From Ampullaceana balthica (lineage: Eukaryota; Mollusca; Gastropoda; Lymnaeidae), in contig CALYLW010000071.1 in the NCBI GenBank assembly GCA_944989445.1, forward strand, positions 1 through 64,000: DNA of 64,000 nt, written 5' to 3'. Shown piece by piece: positions 13,852-25,619 of this stretch. Both the position numbers and the translations under genes were made by a program. How positions within the stretch are numbered: the stretch's first letter is position 1; every line of letters starts with the position of its first letter. A model generated the notes under the pieces. The model had not been told where the DNA came from and ran no database searches. It was given only the letters and a program-made list of their open reading frames with translations.

Positions 13852-13993
13852 TAGCGCTAATATTTTCGATTAATTAAAATTTAATCGTTAACTTTTGAAA
13901 AATTATCGATTAATTAATCGATAATTTCTAATAAAGAATAAATGAGAACTTTATGACGTCATTAAACTGAACATTTCTCACGGACATTGAACA

Positions 13994-14260
13994 TTAAAAA
14001 TATTTTGAACTAAAGTTTATGACAATGTGTTGATACTTGATCGGATGTTTTTGCTGAAGGTGGTACGTCAGCGATGTATTTGATCCTTTAAAAGAGAATT
14101 GTTTATGGCAGTGGACACAGTAAACGTTTTCACCATCTTCGACTTTGCCATCCGCAGTGAGCTTAAAAACACAATTTTCGCTCAACTTTCTAGTTATATG
14201 TTTAAATTTAACTGCGCTGGTGCTGTCAGCCATTTTTAGTTGACGTCTGCCGATCCACAT
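13994..14260 (-). pseudogene. hAT transposase N-terminal BED zinc finger fragment
   Basis: The 88-residue frame contains a BED-type finger: Cys48 and Cys51 (CVHC), then His67 and His72 (HLQQKH), giving C-x2-C-x15-H-x4-H. BED fingers bind DNA at the N-terminus of hAT transposases and of host genes derived from them. Met10 (MADSTSAVKF) is an equally likely start. The frame stops soon after the finger, with no RNase-H-like catalytic domain or C-terminal dimerisation motif before the left terminal repeat about 140 bp away. It sits inside the small hAT element and is best read as the retained first exon of an internally deleted copy. It might still make a short DNA-binding peptide, though nothing here shows expression. 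Confidence 0.7.
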
Positions 14261-14474
14261 AATGTAATAAAATAAATTATAATATTAAGCGGGAGAAGTT
14301 TGTACGTAAAAAATATATTAATTATTATTTACTAGCCGGGTTACCCGGCGTCGCACGATTAAAATAATAGTCAACAGATTTTTAAAAAAAATATTTCAAT
14401 TCATTCATTGAAAAACAATTTAAAAAATAAATTGAAATGTAATTAAAAATAAGTACATGTAATTTATATATTGC

Positions 14475-17400
14475 TTATATTAAGGCTTGTCGATAGACTA
14501 TATTTTTGGTTTTTCCGTCTGGTGCAAAAATGAAAAGATTTGTTGGTGACCCAACTCTAGAACATGCCACATATAGCTGTCCGTGGGCAAAGCATGCTTC
14601 CTCAAGTACAATGCCTGCCACTTTTAAAGACTGTCCCTGTGCCTTGTTGATAGACATGGCAAATGCAAGCCTGATTGGAAACTGGAGGCGCTTGAAATCA
14701 AAAGGCATATCTGTTGGTATGAGTGGAATTCTTGGGATGAAGACATCTTCTCCTTTGGCGCAGCCTGTCAAAATTGTGGCTTCTATTACATGAGGTAAGA
14801 GATGCTTGATGCTCAATCGTGTTCCATTGCATAGTTTAGGGGGATCCAAATTTCTCAGAAGTATGATAGGAGCTCCGATTTTAAGTTCCAAGTTATGTGA
14901 TGGCATGCCAGGAGGATCTAATGAATTCAAAAATTCTGTTGGATAGTAAACAGCTTGGGCCGGATCTGTAACCGTATCAATAGATTTGTAGTTTTTTGAA
15001 ATGCCTGGTAGAAAATTTTGAATTTGAGAATTGATGCTGTTGACACTTGAATTATTTGGAGCAAGAATGGCCCTTTCGCACAACCACTCAGGATTTTTAA
15101 ACTGGTCTTGGATGTTTGGAAAAACGGCAAGTATCAACTCTTCAAGTGACTTTGCTACAGTGCAAAAATTTGATGGGAAAGAAACTGTTCCTGATGCTGG
15201 GTCTACCTGCCACTTTCCATCGCCAAGTTGAAGCAATTGATGTGAGAAGTAGCCTGCTGCATTATCTCCATGTAAATGGACTCTCATGTTGGTGGTCAGA
15301 GTCATTTTCTTGACCTGTTTCCACAGAGTTGAAGCTTTGAGGAAGGCATTCAACTCATCGCTTGGTGTTGACCTTGGAATGACAGGCAAAGTTTGTCTAA
15401 AATCTCCAGCTAATACCACAACTGTTCCTCCCATTAGTTTTGTGTTTCCTTTTAAATCCTGAAGAGTGTTGTTCAAGGCTTCAAGAGCTCGCTTGTGTGA
15501 CATTGTACACTCATCCCAGACAATGAGAGAACACTGTTCTAGTACCTTGGCCTTTCCTGATCCTTTTGATATGTTGCAGGTTACATTCTCAGAATGGTTC
15601 ATGTTCAAAGGTAACTTGAAGGCAGAATGAGCTGTTCTACCCCCGGCAAGCAATGTTGATGCTATGCCAGAAGAAGCAACGGCTAGAGCAATACCTTTGT
15701 CTCGTCTGATTGTAGCCAAGAGCAAATTGATCACAAATGTTTTACCTGTACCTCCTGGAGCATCAAGGAATATGATTCCACCTTTTTTTGAGGTAACCAG
15801 TTCTAAGATGTGAATGTAGGCAGCTCTTTGATCCTCAACTAAACGTGGTTGATTTTCTGAGACATAGGCCATCAATTCATTTGTGTTATAATTTTGTTCT
15901 CGTAGAATTTCACTATTCTGAAGATTGTTTTCATTTCTTTGAGGCGTTGGTAACCCAAACTGGTCAAGGTTCCTTCCTGACATTGATACACACAAATCCT
16001 CCAACAACATAAGACACCTTTTGTAAATCTCATTAGAGAACTCAATTAGCAGTGTTTGATTCTCTCTCTTGGTTTGCAACATAATGTCCTCACTCAAATA
16101 TGTTTTAAATGTATCCCAGAGAGCAAGTGGATTAGAAACAGAGCATGTTGTCAGCAAAATTGAAAACAGATGTCTCAAACGGGTAGGTGATTGAGATGTA
16201 CACGCCTCCTCCATGGTCAAGACCCAATGGTGATCGTTTTCTAGTAGCCCTTGCATTTGGCAAGCTTCCCTAAATGTAGCACACACATGACCATCAACAG
16301 TTTTTAAGTCAGTGTAGGATGTTGGTCCTCTAACAACATGAAGTAGCATCCTCAAAAAGAAGCATTCTGCATTAGATGGGTGAACGGTGTACACACGTCC
16401 CAATGCATCTGAAGATTTTATCCCTGGATGATATTCAACATCTGCTCCTTGTTTTCGGCGTTTAAATAATTTTTGAGAAGCATTCCAAGTATAGTACCTT
16501 GGAACAACACAATAGAGAATGGTTTTTGCAAAGTCGTCTTGTTGGCACAGTTGAAAAAAAGCTGTCAAAGTTGTTCTTGGTGGCTCCAGAATTTGATGAT
16601 ATATATTTTCTTGGTTGAAGTATACTCTTTGCCCATTTTCAAGATGAACACTCAAGTGAACAACTGTTGGATACCGTTCATGAATTTGGAAATTCAAAAT
16701 TCTCCAGACTGCTTCATTACTGCTGATGTAACGACCCATTAGAAATTTTTGCACCTCATCTGGATTCTCTTGGTTCCCTTCAAGACCAAAAACGGCCTGG
16801 TCACTTCCTTTATTGACGTACTTGCAGATGTATTTGATGGCCTTGACAGATTGGCAAGATTCGACATTTATGTGAGCTTGAAACATTTTTGTCAAAATTG
16901 GAGTGTAGGGAACCACCCATCTGTTGTCCATTTCTATTTCTTGATATGTTGAACCAACCTTCATTTTGATTTTTGCAGTAAAACCACCATCTCCTGGTTT
17001 ACGGCGTCTGTACACAGGATAGCCATCTTCACCAGTTTTAGTTTCTTGTATCAAATTCCTTGGATATTTTTTTGAGCATTTCCCATCAACCATGCAAGCA
17101 GAGTTTCTGTTCAAGTTTCCACAGGGTCCATGCAGCATATTTTTCACAACAATTTCAAACAAAAAATTATCTTGTGTAGAGTTTGGTATTTCTGCTGAGA
17201 TTACATTGTCAATTTGATTAGGTCGTAATTTTTTCATCAGCCAGATTAGGATGTGTGCATGGGGTAAGCCTCTCTTCTGCCATTCAATTGAGTACATCCA
17301 GCATCTCGTTTCACCATAGACATGACTTTTTGTAATGACTACTCCCATTAATTTTGATAGTTTTCGTTTGAAGACTCTAGCAACCAAATCATGTCGATCC

Positions 17401-17675
17401 ACTGCTGATTGGCCAGGTAAAAGATGAGCCTGAATTTCTTGCCATAGTGGATTGCATGTAAAGGTGATAAACAAATCTGGCCTTCCATAATTTCTGACAT
17501 AAGTCATAGCATCTTGAGTGTACTCATGCATGTGTCTTGGACTTCCTGTAAATGTTGCTGGCAAGATAACCATTTTCCCCAGATCATTTGGATTGGCATC
17601 ATTTGCAATGGCATCTCTGAGGTGAATGTAGTCTTCAACTCTCAGCTTCTTTTGATTTAGACGGATGTAGAGCAA
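14475..17675 (-). pseudogene. Helitron Rep (HUH) nuclease and Pif1-like helicase
   Basis: This open frame of 1,066 codons holds the catalytic core needed for rolling-circle transposition. Rep part: the metal-binding HUH motif GLPHAHILIWL (His139, His141) and the two-tyrosine motif KYICKYVNKG (Tyr282, Tyr286), which cut and rejoin DNA. Helicase part (SF1B, Pif1 family): Walker A APGGTGKT (residues 639-646), motif II VWDECTM (Asp721, Glu722), motif III AGDFRQTLPVI (from about 756), and C-terminal motifs around SINKAQGQSL and LYVACSR. All key residues are present and the helicase runs to a normal end 143 bp before the element's 3' terminus. True coding starts upstream of the nominal Met, through the frameshift at about 17,700. 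Only two 1-bp indels separate it from a full-length protein. No OTU or endonuclease extension is visible. Confidence 0.92.
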
Positions 17676-17685
17676 GCGTTCACTT

Positions 17686-17991
17686 TCAATTTTCGTCGTA
17701 CATATCTACGATGAATTGATGGAACAGCTGTCTAAATTTCAAGAGATGGTTATCTTCACCACTGCGAATCATGATTCGATATGCATAAAAGTCCATTGCT
17801 GTAACCTTTTTACCCAAAACATTGTTTCCCGTGTCTGGGTTTGTCTGAGGAATGCCAAAGGAGTACCCATCTTCACCTTGCCAAAACATTAGGGGGATAT
17901 TGCAGAGCATCATAAGAGCGATGAGTTTCTGCAACTCTTTGGAGAAGGTTGTTTCGCTTTTGAAGGACAATGTCACGTCTGTCAAATTCAT
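17686..17991 (-). pseudogene. Helitron RepHel protein, middle part after first frameshift
   Basis: This frame picks up the RepHel protein where the previous one is lost. Its useful part starts near PLMFWQGEDGYSFGIPQTNP, the block that follows SYDALQYP in Helitron proteins, and runs to FRQLFHQFIVDMY. The upstream residues from the nominal Met are out-of-frame noise. It ends at a stop just after VDMYDEN because of a second 1-bp frameshift (one base too many at about 17,697-17,700). The next frame resumes with the expected KIESERLLYIR sequence. The region belongs to the Helitron_like_N domain. It is not an independent gene. Confidence 0.82.
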
Positions 17992-19348
17992 TTCCTACCA
18001 TGACAATGGCCACTTCATCAAATGTTGGTACATTGAACCGCCTTTGGTGTTCATGTCTTGGTGCTTTGTCAGCTCGTATCACAACTTTGTATTCATCAGT
18101 TGGCATTCTTTCTAGAGCTGTCTTGAAAATTTGAAGGTAGGCATTGTTTGCATGTAGGAGTTCTTGCAACTCCAAAACAACATTTTGTTGCAAGTCTGGA
18201 AAGTTTGCACATCTTTGTTGGACTTCTCTAGCTTGGTCTCCCATGAAATAGATCTGCAGAAACTGTGGTTCGCCTTCAGCTGGCAGCAGAGATCCAGCCC
18301 TGTGATAAATTTGGCCTTGAACTTTAAATGTTGGCATGAATCCTTGTTCACGAATTTCTTTGCTGGCACCAAAAGATGTCATTTGAAAGCATGAGTTGTA
18401 TTTTCTGATGTTGGCTAGGAAGCGTTTAGACGTTTGAGATACACCTTGAAGCAAATGATCAAGTGGCTCAGGTGGATGTTGCAGAGTCTCTAGTTTAACT
18501 TTGCCATTTGAACAGCACATTCCAGGGTGCTCATCTTTCCATTTAAATGCACTGCAATGCTTGCAGATCAAGTTCATCTCACCAATGTTGACCTTTTCAT
18601 GTTGATGGTATGGAATATCTGGGTCATATTGATGAGCAGCACCTTTTAGGTCTTGCTGCATTTCATTTCTTCTTCTGTTTAAATTTCCATTTCTCTGGTC
18701 TGCAAGTCTTATTTGGGTTTGTTTTTTTGTTTCATTTGCTCTTCTCATTGAAGATCTGACTCTTTTTTCATCAAGTCTTGCCTGTGCTTGTTTATTGGTT
18801 TCATTAGCTCTTCTGATTGAAACTCTTTCTCTCTCATCATCAAGTCTTGCCTGTGTTTGTTCACTGGTTTCATTAGCTCTTCTGATTGAAACTCTTTCTC
18901 TCTCATCATCAAGTCTTGCCTGTGTTTGTTCACTGGTTTCATTAGCTCTTCTGATTGAAACTCCTTCTCTCTCATCATCAAGTCTTGCCTGTGTTTGTTC
19001 ACTGGTTTCATTAGCTCTTCTGATTGAAACTCTTTCTCTCTTATCATCAAGTCTTGTCTGTGTTTGTTCACTGGTTTCATTAGCTCTTCTTATGGAACCT
19101 CTTTCTCTCTCATCATCAAGTCTTGCCTGTGTTTGTTCACTGGTTTCATTAGCTCTTCTGATTGAAACTCTTTCTCTCTCAACAGCAAGTCTTGCCTGTG
19201 TTTGTTCATTCGTTTCATTTTCTCTATGTAAGGCTTGCTTCTTTGCCGTTTTAGAAACACGACCTAATTGAGTTTTTCTTTTTGGGGGGCATGATTTCTC
19301 TGAAGAAAGATTGGAACATAATAGCTTATATATTGTTTTAGTGTACAA
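17873..19348 (-). pseudogene. Helitron RepHel protein, N-terminal part
   Basis: The 491 codons begin with a basic head, then eight to nine copies of a 23-residue charged repeat (residues about 42-218, core RRANETSEQTQARL), probably helical or coiled coil. A Cys-rich knuckle follows (Cys262, Cys265, Cys278, Cys279; ICKHC ... MCCSNGKV), then the conserved region leading to the Rep domain. In known animal Helitrons such ANETxEQ repeats precede the HUH nuclease. The frame reaches the family motif SYDALQYP and is then lost: a run of five C, where the family reading needs four, at about 17,892-17,896 shifts it into a short tail. The protein continues in the next frame (17,991 to 17,686). The indel could be a real mutation or a homopolymer sequencing error. 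The start at 19,348 is the only in-frame Met before the repeats. Confidence 0.85.
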
Positions 19349-20156
19349 CTGCTTTTAAGTATTTCCCTTTGTTAAAACTTTCTTCTTAAATACCATACTG
19401 AAGGTTCCCCCCCCCTTTTAGCATCAATAAACTTATAAGTAACTTAGATAAATAAGTAACTTATAAGTAAATTATTAAATTAGTTTAAATTTTGCTACCC
19501 CATGACTATTTGTTTAATTCGGACACATCAATTGTGTTTAGACATTTGTAAAACAGGTGAAGTGTTAATTTAAGTTTTGGATATATAATTTGTTTAGTGA
19601 TATTTTGTATTGATTATAAGATCCAAAAAAAAATATTCAGAAGAGATTTATTTAATTTAACCTTCACAAGATCAATAAATATATGTATTTAATTCATCCT
19701 TCTTAACATCAATGAACAGATGAATTTAATTTATTCTATTAGCACCACTAAATGGCTGAAAGGTATTAGATAAGCTAATATATAAACTTGTTTACTACTT
19801 CAAGTTTGGTTAGGTAGGGTTAGTTATAGTAAAATCTTAAAAAACACATTCTAAAGAGATTAATTTCATTTGTTCTTCTTAAGAATGTCAAGTTCTAATG
19901 ATTTTTATGACTCACAAGGCTTCAACTCAATAAGTAAAAACACCATCAGAAGAATCAATATTTTAATTGAACAAAGAAATCCTTCAAGGCAAAATAATAA
20001 CAACACTGTGCGTGCTCTCCGCTACAAAATCGTCCCTCTAGCATATCTCTCTATTGACGTCATCCCACACCAAACTACGTCACACCAAGCATGTGTCAAA
20101 ATAGTGCGCACTGTGCAACAGTCAAACATTGACATTCCCAAAGCGGGAAAACCCCA
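19349..20156. other. Helitron 5' non-coding region, proximal part
   Basis: AT-rich sequence upstream of the RepHel start, presumably holding its promoter. I see no convincing TATA box or other gene. The 115-codon open frame at 19,870-20,217 ends in a GTTT microsatellite and looks like chance. Confidence 0.5.
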
Positions 20157-20300
20157 TCTAATATATAAAGATGAAAGTTTGTTTGTTTGTTTCTTTTGTT
20201 TGTTTTGTTACTCATAGAATGCCACACCGTTGGACCTAGGTGCTGAAATTTTGCATGGGACCCTCATTTGACCCGGGACAGGTCATAGGCTATGTAGTTT
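20157..20300 (+). repeat. Inverted copy of the Helitron 5' terminus
   Basis: From 20,157 the plus strand reads TCTAATATATAAAGATG, then a GTTT-rich microsatellite, then a block containing acaccgttggacc and gctgaaattttgcatgg. The same order occurs on the minus strand from 22,545 down to about 22,385, at visibly high identity. It is preceded by A, as a Helitron 5' end would be. No matching hairpin plus CTRR 3' end is seen downstream on the plus strand before 22,545. So this is either a truncated second Helitron or one arm of a foldback. Confidence 0.75.
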
Positions 20301-20579
20301 TTTTCTTATATAAAAAACTGACTCATCACTAATTGAATTCTCCAACTTCGCGTGTAGGTAGAAGCATGAAACTTTGGGAAGTTGTTGAGTAGCCTCTCAC
20401 GACGATCATTTGCGTAAAAAAGTTGCAATTCAGTCATGGGGGCCGGGGGCACAAAGACGTTTTTTTCATTATATGGGCTATATGAAAATTGATATTTAAA
20501 TATTTTTTTTGCTCGTTACCACCACGGAAGTGTACTTAACAACCACCCAGAGTTTTATGCTTCTAACTACACGGAATTA

Positions 20580-22340
20580 GTGATCTTTAGGTTCACTTGT
20601 GTTAAGTTTAATGACTTTCTTAATAAGTTCGTTAGCTAAAGTTTAAATAGTTAATTTGTTTAGCTTATGTAAACATAAAATTATGTAAACATGAAATGAC
20701 AACATAGGTCCTAGGCCTTTATATGCATGTCAAGATCATTGATTCTTAACTTTAATAAGTAAGTTTATAGTAATGAGCAAGTTTTATTATGTTGTTGAAA
20801 ATATTCAAATAGTTATTTGTTAAGTATGTATGTGTATGCAACGATTTACTTTCTTCTTATTTTTTTGTATTTCTCTTGATTAACTTCATTTAGTGCCCTC
20901 CCCTTTTCTATACTAATAAAAGCCTAAGCCCCCTCTCACTAATGGTCCAACTTCCCATTTGACTAAAAGTCTGTAAAATTTACGAATCATACTAAAAACA
21001 ATTAAGCACGACTGAACTCTGAACTAAAAGTAATGAGTAAAAATCGCCCTTTATCTAATTTCCAGCAAACAAAAACAGGAATTTTTTTTTACAAAATATA
21101 ATGTCTTATCTGAAAACGGGAATCAAAAAAGAATTGAATCCCCTGGTGAAACAGCAACATATAAGATTTTGGAATCCATCGCTAAATGGACCGTTTTGTA
21201 GAAAGGGACAAAAGTGAACAAATTATAGTCAATTTTTAGTCAATTAAAGTTAATTTAAAGGCGGGCGCTTAAAATGAAGTCTTATAATGCAGATACTGCT
21301 CCAAAAATAAATTGTATACTTTTTGATAGTCTTTATTTATTAGTGTTTTAATATGGAAATGATAAATAATGCTTTTTTTATATTTGTCTCTATGTTATAC
21401 GATTTAAATTTACGGCTTTTATGTAATAGGTATAATTTTAAAAAGGAATTCAAGTATGTTTTTGGACCATGTTTCCCGATGGGATATCATAGTTTGTAAA
21501 TTATATTTCAAACAACAGATTTAGTTTCTGAAAAATAAATAAATTATTTACGAAATAGGAAAAAAAGATGCTATGTTTGACTAAACATCTATTTTTAAAA
21601 TGGCTTTTGTTATTCCGCAACAGCGTAATGACCATGGCATATTCAATTCGCCGCCCAACTTAATTAATTGCTTATAGGTTCACTTGTATTGAGTTTAATA
21701 TGCTTATGTTTATAAGTCCGGTAGAAAGGTTTAAATTGTAAATTTATAGAGCGTATGTAATAAAAAAAACACAGCATTGGTCGTAGGCTTTTATATGCAT
21801 GTAATATTCATTGATGATTAACTTTAATAATTAAATTTAAGGGATTGAGCAAATAAAATAAGCAAGAAAAATTAATATAGAACACGCAACAAATTTTAAG
21901 AAAAACAAACGTATAGTTCCTCTAAATTACGATTAAGCTTTTTTGACTTGGGCAATTTCTTTTATTTGTTTAAATTAAAATTTGAGTCATTAGAAACAAC
22001 ATAATAAAACTCTTAATTTAAAAATAAATACCATACATCGTGTGACAAATGTAATGAAATAGTGTTAACAGATCTATAATATCAAGAAAGTATTTGTATA
22101 AAAGGCCACTGTTTTGTACCGCAAGGCCAAAACAAATATGAATGTTATTATAATAAAATTACACTGCTCACTTTTAGATGCGTACACGAAAAGGTGCGCA
22201 CCGTAATTTGACAATAAAAGATTTTTGAAAGCGCACAGCTAAAAATAAAGTATTGTAAAAAAATAACGCACCAAAATGAACTCGTTTTGAATGCCCGCAT
22301 GAAGCTGTTCAATATCGAAATGAGAATTTATTTTGTCTTT
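20580..22340. repeat. Diverged about 1.1-kb direct duplication in the Helitron 5' region
   Basis: The stretch from 20,580 (aggttcacttgtg, then ttatatgcatgt, then ttaactttaataa) is repeated from about 21,672 in the same order. A second shared block lies around 21,250-21,340 and 22,215-22,330. Copies differ by many substitutions and small indels. No coding potential is evident. Two tandem copies of a non-autonomous element inside the larger Helitron would explain it. Confidence 0.55.
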
Positions 22341-22698
22341 ATTTGGCTCTACATTTTCTGATTATGGGCCCCCTTACCCTAGGGGTGGTCACCTGGGGTT
22401 GAAACATAGCCTACGACCTGTCTAGGGTCGAATGAGAGCCCCATGCAAAATTTCAGCATCCTGGGTCCAACGGTGTGGATTTCCATTGGTAACAAACAAA
22501 CACACAAACAAACAAACACACAAACTTTCATCTTTATATATTAGATTATTAATAATTAATTATTTATTAATAAAATTAAAATTTAAAAAAAAATATTTTC
22601 TTTAATTTTAATCGAATTTTTATCGATTAAAATAATTTTAATCGATAAAAAATTTTAACGATTAATCGAGAAATTAATCGTTAATTTCCGCAGCCCTA

Positions 22699-23285
22699 CT
22701 AATGGGTGAAACGATTTTTAGAAATCCTTACCACCAAAATTAGCAACAAAACATTGATGTATTTTTAAAGAATTTTTCATTAGTATCAGTGTGTTACTTC
22801 CTCTAACTAATAATAACAATTTGAGAGTCTCTGGTTTAGCTCAATACCATCGCGATTGTAAAGTTTATTACATGTATGTAAGGCTGTGGTTACACCACAC
22901 TGGTTCAGGAATTCGACACTCCCGTTTATTGCCGTGCGCATTTCAGATTATGTTTAAATTAACAGTTTTTTCAGCGAGTTTAAATAATGTGTGCTAAAAT
23001 TCAGATAATGGGAGAATAATTTTAGATGTGCGGGCAAGTTTAGATTTTGTCTATTAAAAATGATTACGTCATTTTGAACTCTGCCGATCCTACTTTCTCC
23101 GTGACGCACAATCTGTCTGATTGCCTGTGTGTTTGTGACAGAGCGGCTGGTGACTTGTGGAGCGAGTCACGCACATCCATCGACCTCGAGGCTTGAACGA
23201 GTTAACTGACATAGGGTGACGTTGCTGGGCGTGAGGCAATGTAGGAGTGGACTGCAGAGTGGTCCTGATCTGGTACCATTGTATA
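22699..23285. other. Unique spacer, no gene seen
   Basis: This lies between the hAT right terminus and the 44-bp minisatellite. The 68-codon open frame at 22,791-22,997 has no recognisable features. I found no RNA gene or repeat in it. Confidence 0.5.
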
Positions 23286-24022
23286 CCAGTAGACAGACAT
23301 TCTGCCTACTTGCATGATATCATTTGACTCTAGTAGACAGACATTCTGCCCATGTGGATGATGTCATTTGACACTAGTAGACAGACATTCTGCCCAGGTG
23401 AATTATGTCATTTGACACTAGTAGACAGACATTCTGCCCAGATGAATTATGTCATTTGACACTAGTAGACAGACATTCTGCCCATATGGATGATGTCATT
23501 TGACACTAATAAACATACATTCTGCCCAGGTGGATGATGTCATTTGACACTAGTAGACAGACGTTCTGCCCAGGTGGATGATGTCATTTGACACTAGTAG
23601 ACAGAAATTCTGCCCATGTGGATGATGTCATTTGACACTAGTAGACAGACATTTTGCCCAGGTGAATTATGTCATTTGACACTAGTAGACAGACATTCTG
23701 CCCAGATGAATTATGTCATTTGACACTAGTAGACAGACATTCTGCCCATGTGGATGATGTCATTTGACACTAGTAGACAGACATTCTGCCCAGGTGAATT
23801 ATGTCATTTGACACTAGTAGACAGACATTCTGCCCAGATGAATTATGTCATTTGACACTAGTAGACAGACATTCTGCCCAGGTGGATGTTGTCATTTGAC
23901 TCTAGTAGACAGACATTCTGCCCAGGTGGATGATGTCATTTGACACTAGTAGACAGACATTCTGCCCTGGTGGATGATGTCATTTGACGCTAGTAGACAG
24001 ACATTCTGCCAGGTGGATGTAG
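23286..24022. repeat. 44-bp minisatellite, about 17 units
   Basis: The unit contains agtagacagacattctgcc and gatgtcatttgacac. Units differ mainly at a short variable segment (aggtggatg, agatgaatt, atgtggatg), and the variants recur in order, which suggests multi-unit duplication. The last unit is truncated at about 24,022, just before the hAT insertion site. Confidence 0.95.
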
Positions 24023-24638
24023 ACAGTAACAGCCGGGCCGGACTTAGATTTTGAAATACTCCGTGAAAAAGTGAAAAATCGCGCCTCTATGTAATTACAA
24101 TTATAGTATTCTAAAAAATGGTATATTACTTTTTATATTTGTTAGCGAAAATCCCAAATAATCACTCTAATTATTATTTAAACTTTAACACAGTAATTAA
24201 CACAAATACTTGTATTTACATTGTACTAAAAATGCTTCACTAAAAATAAATAAAAATTTAAAAAATAAAATAAAAAAACATGGGTCTTTAGTCTGACATG
24301 TTGTTTTATAGGAACTTTTAGTTTGGAGACTTCTCCAATTAATTTTTAAAAGTAGTTAAGCTGTTACTGAGTTCATACTCAACTGCTAATATAGCTAGGT
24401 TTGACAACCTTGTTCGATTTGTTGTTTCCAAAATAGTTCTTGATTATTTTTAGTTTGGAAAAAAATTACTTTCCCCGGATCGGAAAGTCACTAAAATTCT
24501 TAGTGCAAGGCTTAAATTGAAATAAAATAAAATATCCACATCAATTTTTTTACAAGTCTACAGACAGCCATAGTTTACTTATGTACACATCGTCCCATCC
24601 TTGAATCTTGTAAGAGCTCTATCCCATTTTCGCAACTA

Positions 24639-25427
24639 TTGAGACTTAAAAGACTCTGCAGTGATGAGGCAGACTTTTTGGAGAAAAGTAATGAAATGCT
24701 GGACTTTTTTCGAAGGAGTTCATACCCGGAAACTGTTTTAATATCCGCTGTCAATCGAATTAAAGGCATGATCAGACAGGACACGTTTACATCATCTGTT
24801 TCTGATCAATGTGATCGATCCAAATTTATTTTAACTTTTCATCCTCATAATTTTAAAGCCCGCCAGGTGATTCTCAAAAACCGACCAATCCTCATGGCTG
24901 ACCCTCTAACTCAGCAGGTCTTCAAAAAACCTCCTCTTTTTGCTTTCCGGAGAGATAGAAGCCTCAGAGATATTCTTGTAAGAAGCCACCTTCCCACAAT
25001 GAAAGCACATATTGGAACAAAAGGTTGCAACCGTAACCGTTGCAATACTTGTCCATATGTGATGGAAATTAACAACATTTCTTTCCCTCTTGAAAAATTC
25101 TTAATAAAATATGGATTCACTTGCACAAGTCGCAACGTGATTTATACAATTCTTTGCAAGAGGTGTAATAAAATTTACGTGGGTGAGACTGGTCGTCGTC
25201 TTGGAGATAGTTTTAGAGAACACCTGTATAGTATAAATAAACAGGCTCAATGTCCTGTGTCTAAACATTTTAACAGTGTTGACCATAACGGCATATCAGA
25301 TATTGCAGTAACTGGTATTTTATATGCAAGCAAAACCCATGATAGAATCCACATGGAAAATAGACTCATAAAAAGATTTGGTACGTTGGCTCCGTATGGA
25401 ATTAACCAAATTCATAATTTTACTTAA
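24639..25427 (+). pseudogene. Penelope RT C-terminus with GIY-YIG endonuclease
   Basis: The open frame of 262 codons is the C-terminal part of a Penelope-like protein. After the tail of the RT and thumb region (RLKRLCSD) comes the Cys/His linker (His124, Cys130, Cys135, Cys138; GCNRNRCNTC). The GIY-YIG nuclease follows from residue 167 (VIYTILCKRCNKIYVGET) with catalytic-type Arg193 (SFREH) and Glu240 (MENRLIKRF). GIY-YIG nicks target DNA to prime reverse transcription. The nominal Met is internal: the same frame reads on upstream through CKSSIPFSQLL, a family motif. A frameshift at about 24,600 leads back to TDSHSLLMYTSSHP from about 24,550. The RT catalytic YxDD region is absent. The nuclease domain is intact with a normal stop, but the copy is truncated and dead on its own. 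Confidence 0.92.
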
Positions 25428-25619
25428 CTGCAGAATCTTGTTCCCGTTGTGGTTTTTACTGTAACTTTGGATACTTCCCCCTTTTTCCTATATCCTGCGT
25501 CCATGTTTGTTTTTGTTTTTCCTTTCTTTTTATTTAACATAAATATTTTAAAATACAATATGTTTTAAGAATGTTATTATTACTTATGTAAGTATTGTAA
25601 GAATGTATTTTATGTTGTA

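Larger units (their letters stand above)
14332..22545 (-). mobile_element. Helitron, 8.2 kb, near-complete RepHel type
   Basis: On the minus strand the element starts TCTAATATATAAAG after a host A (22,545/22,546). It ends in a perfect GCCGGG-TAA-CCCGGC hairpin running into CTAG before a host T (14,332/14,331). These are the 5'-TC, 3' hairpin plus CTRR ends and the A^T insertion site known for Helitrons. Minus-strand coding sequence from 19,348 to 14,475 gives the Rep nuclease and Pif1-type helicase. The long 5' part (19,349-22,545) is non-coding and includes an inverted copy of the 5' terminus. It is inserted in a small hAT element, so it is the younger of the two. Confidence 0.88.
13852..22698 (-). 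mobile_element. Internally deleted hAT element, split by a Helitron
   Basis: On the minus strand the right end begins TAGGGCTGCGGAAATTAACG and the left end on the plus strand begins tagcgctaatattttcgatt. Both continue into the same AT-rich run of ATTAATCG motifs, so they are hAT-type terminal repeats. Removing the inserted Helitron (14,332-22,545) leaves about 633 bp: 153 bp of 5' end, then a BED zinc-finger start, then the 3' end. The catalytic transposase region is missing, so the element is non-autonomous. I found no convincing 8-bp target duplication, so end coordinates may be off by a few bases. Confidence 0.65.

Noticed and set aside
14506..14793. Plus-strand frames of 65-95 codons across 14.5-19.3 kb
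   Set aside because: They are antisense shadows of the Helitron RepHel coding sequence.
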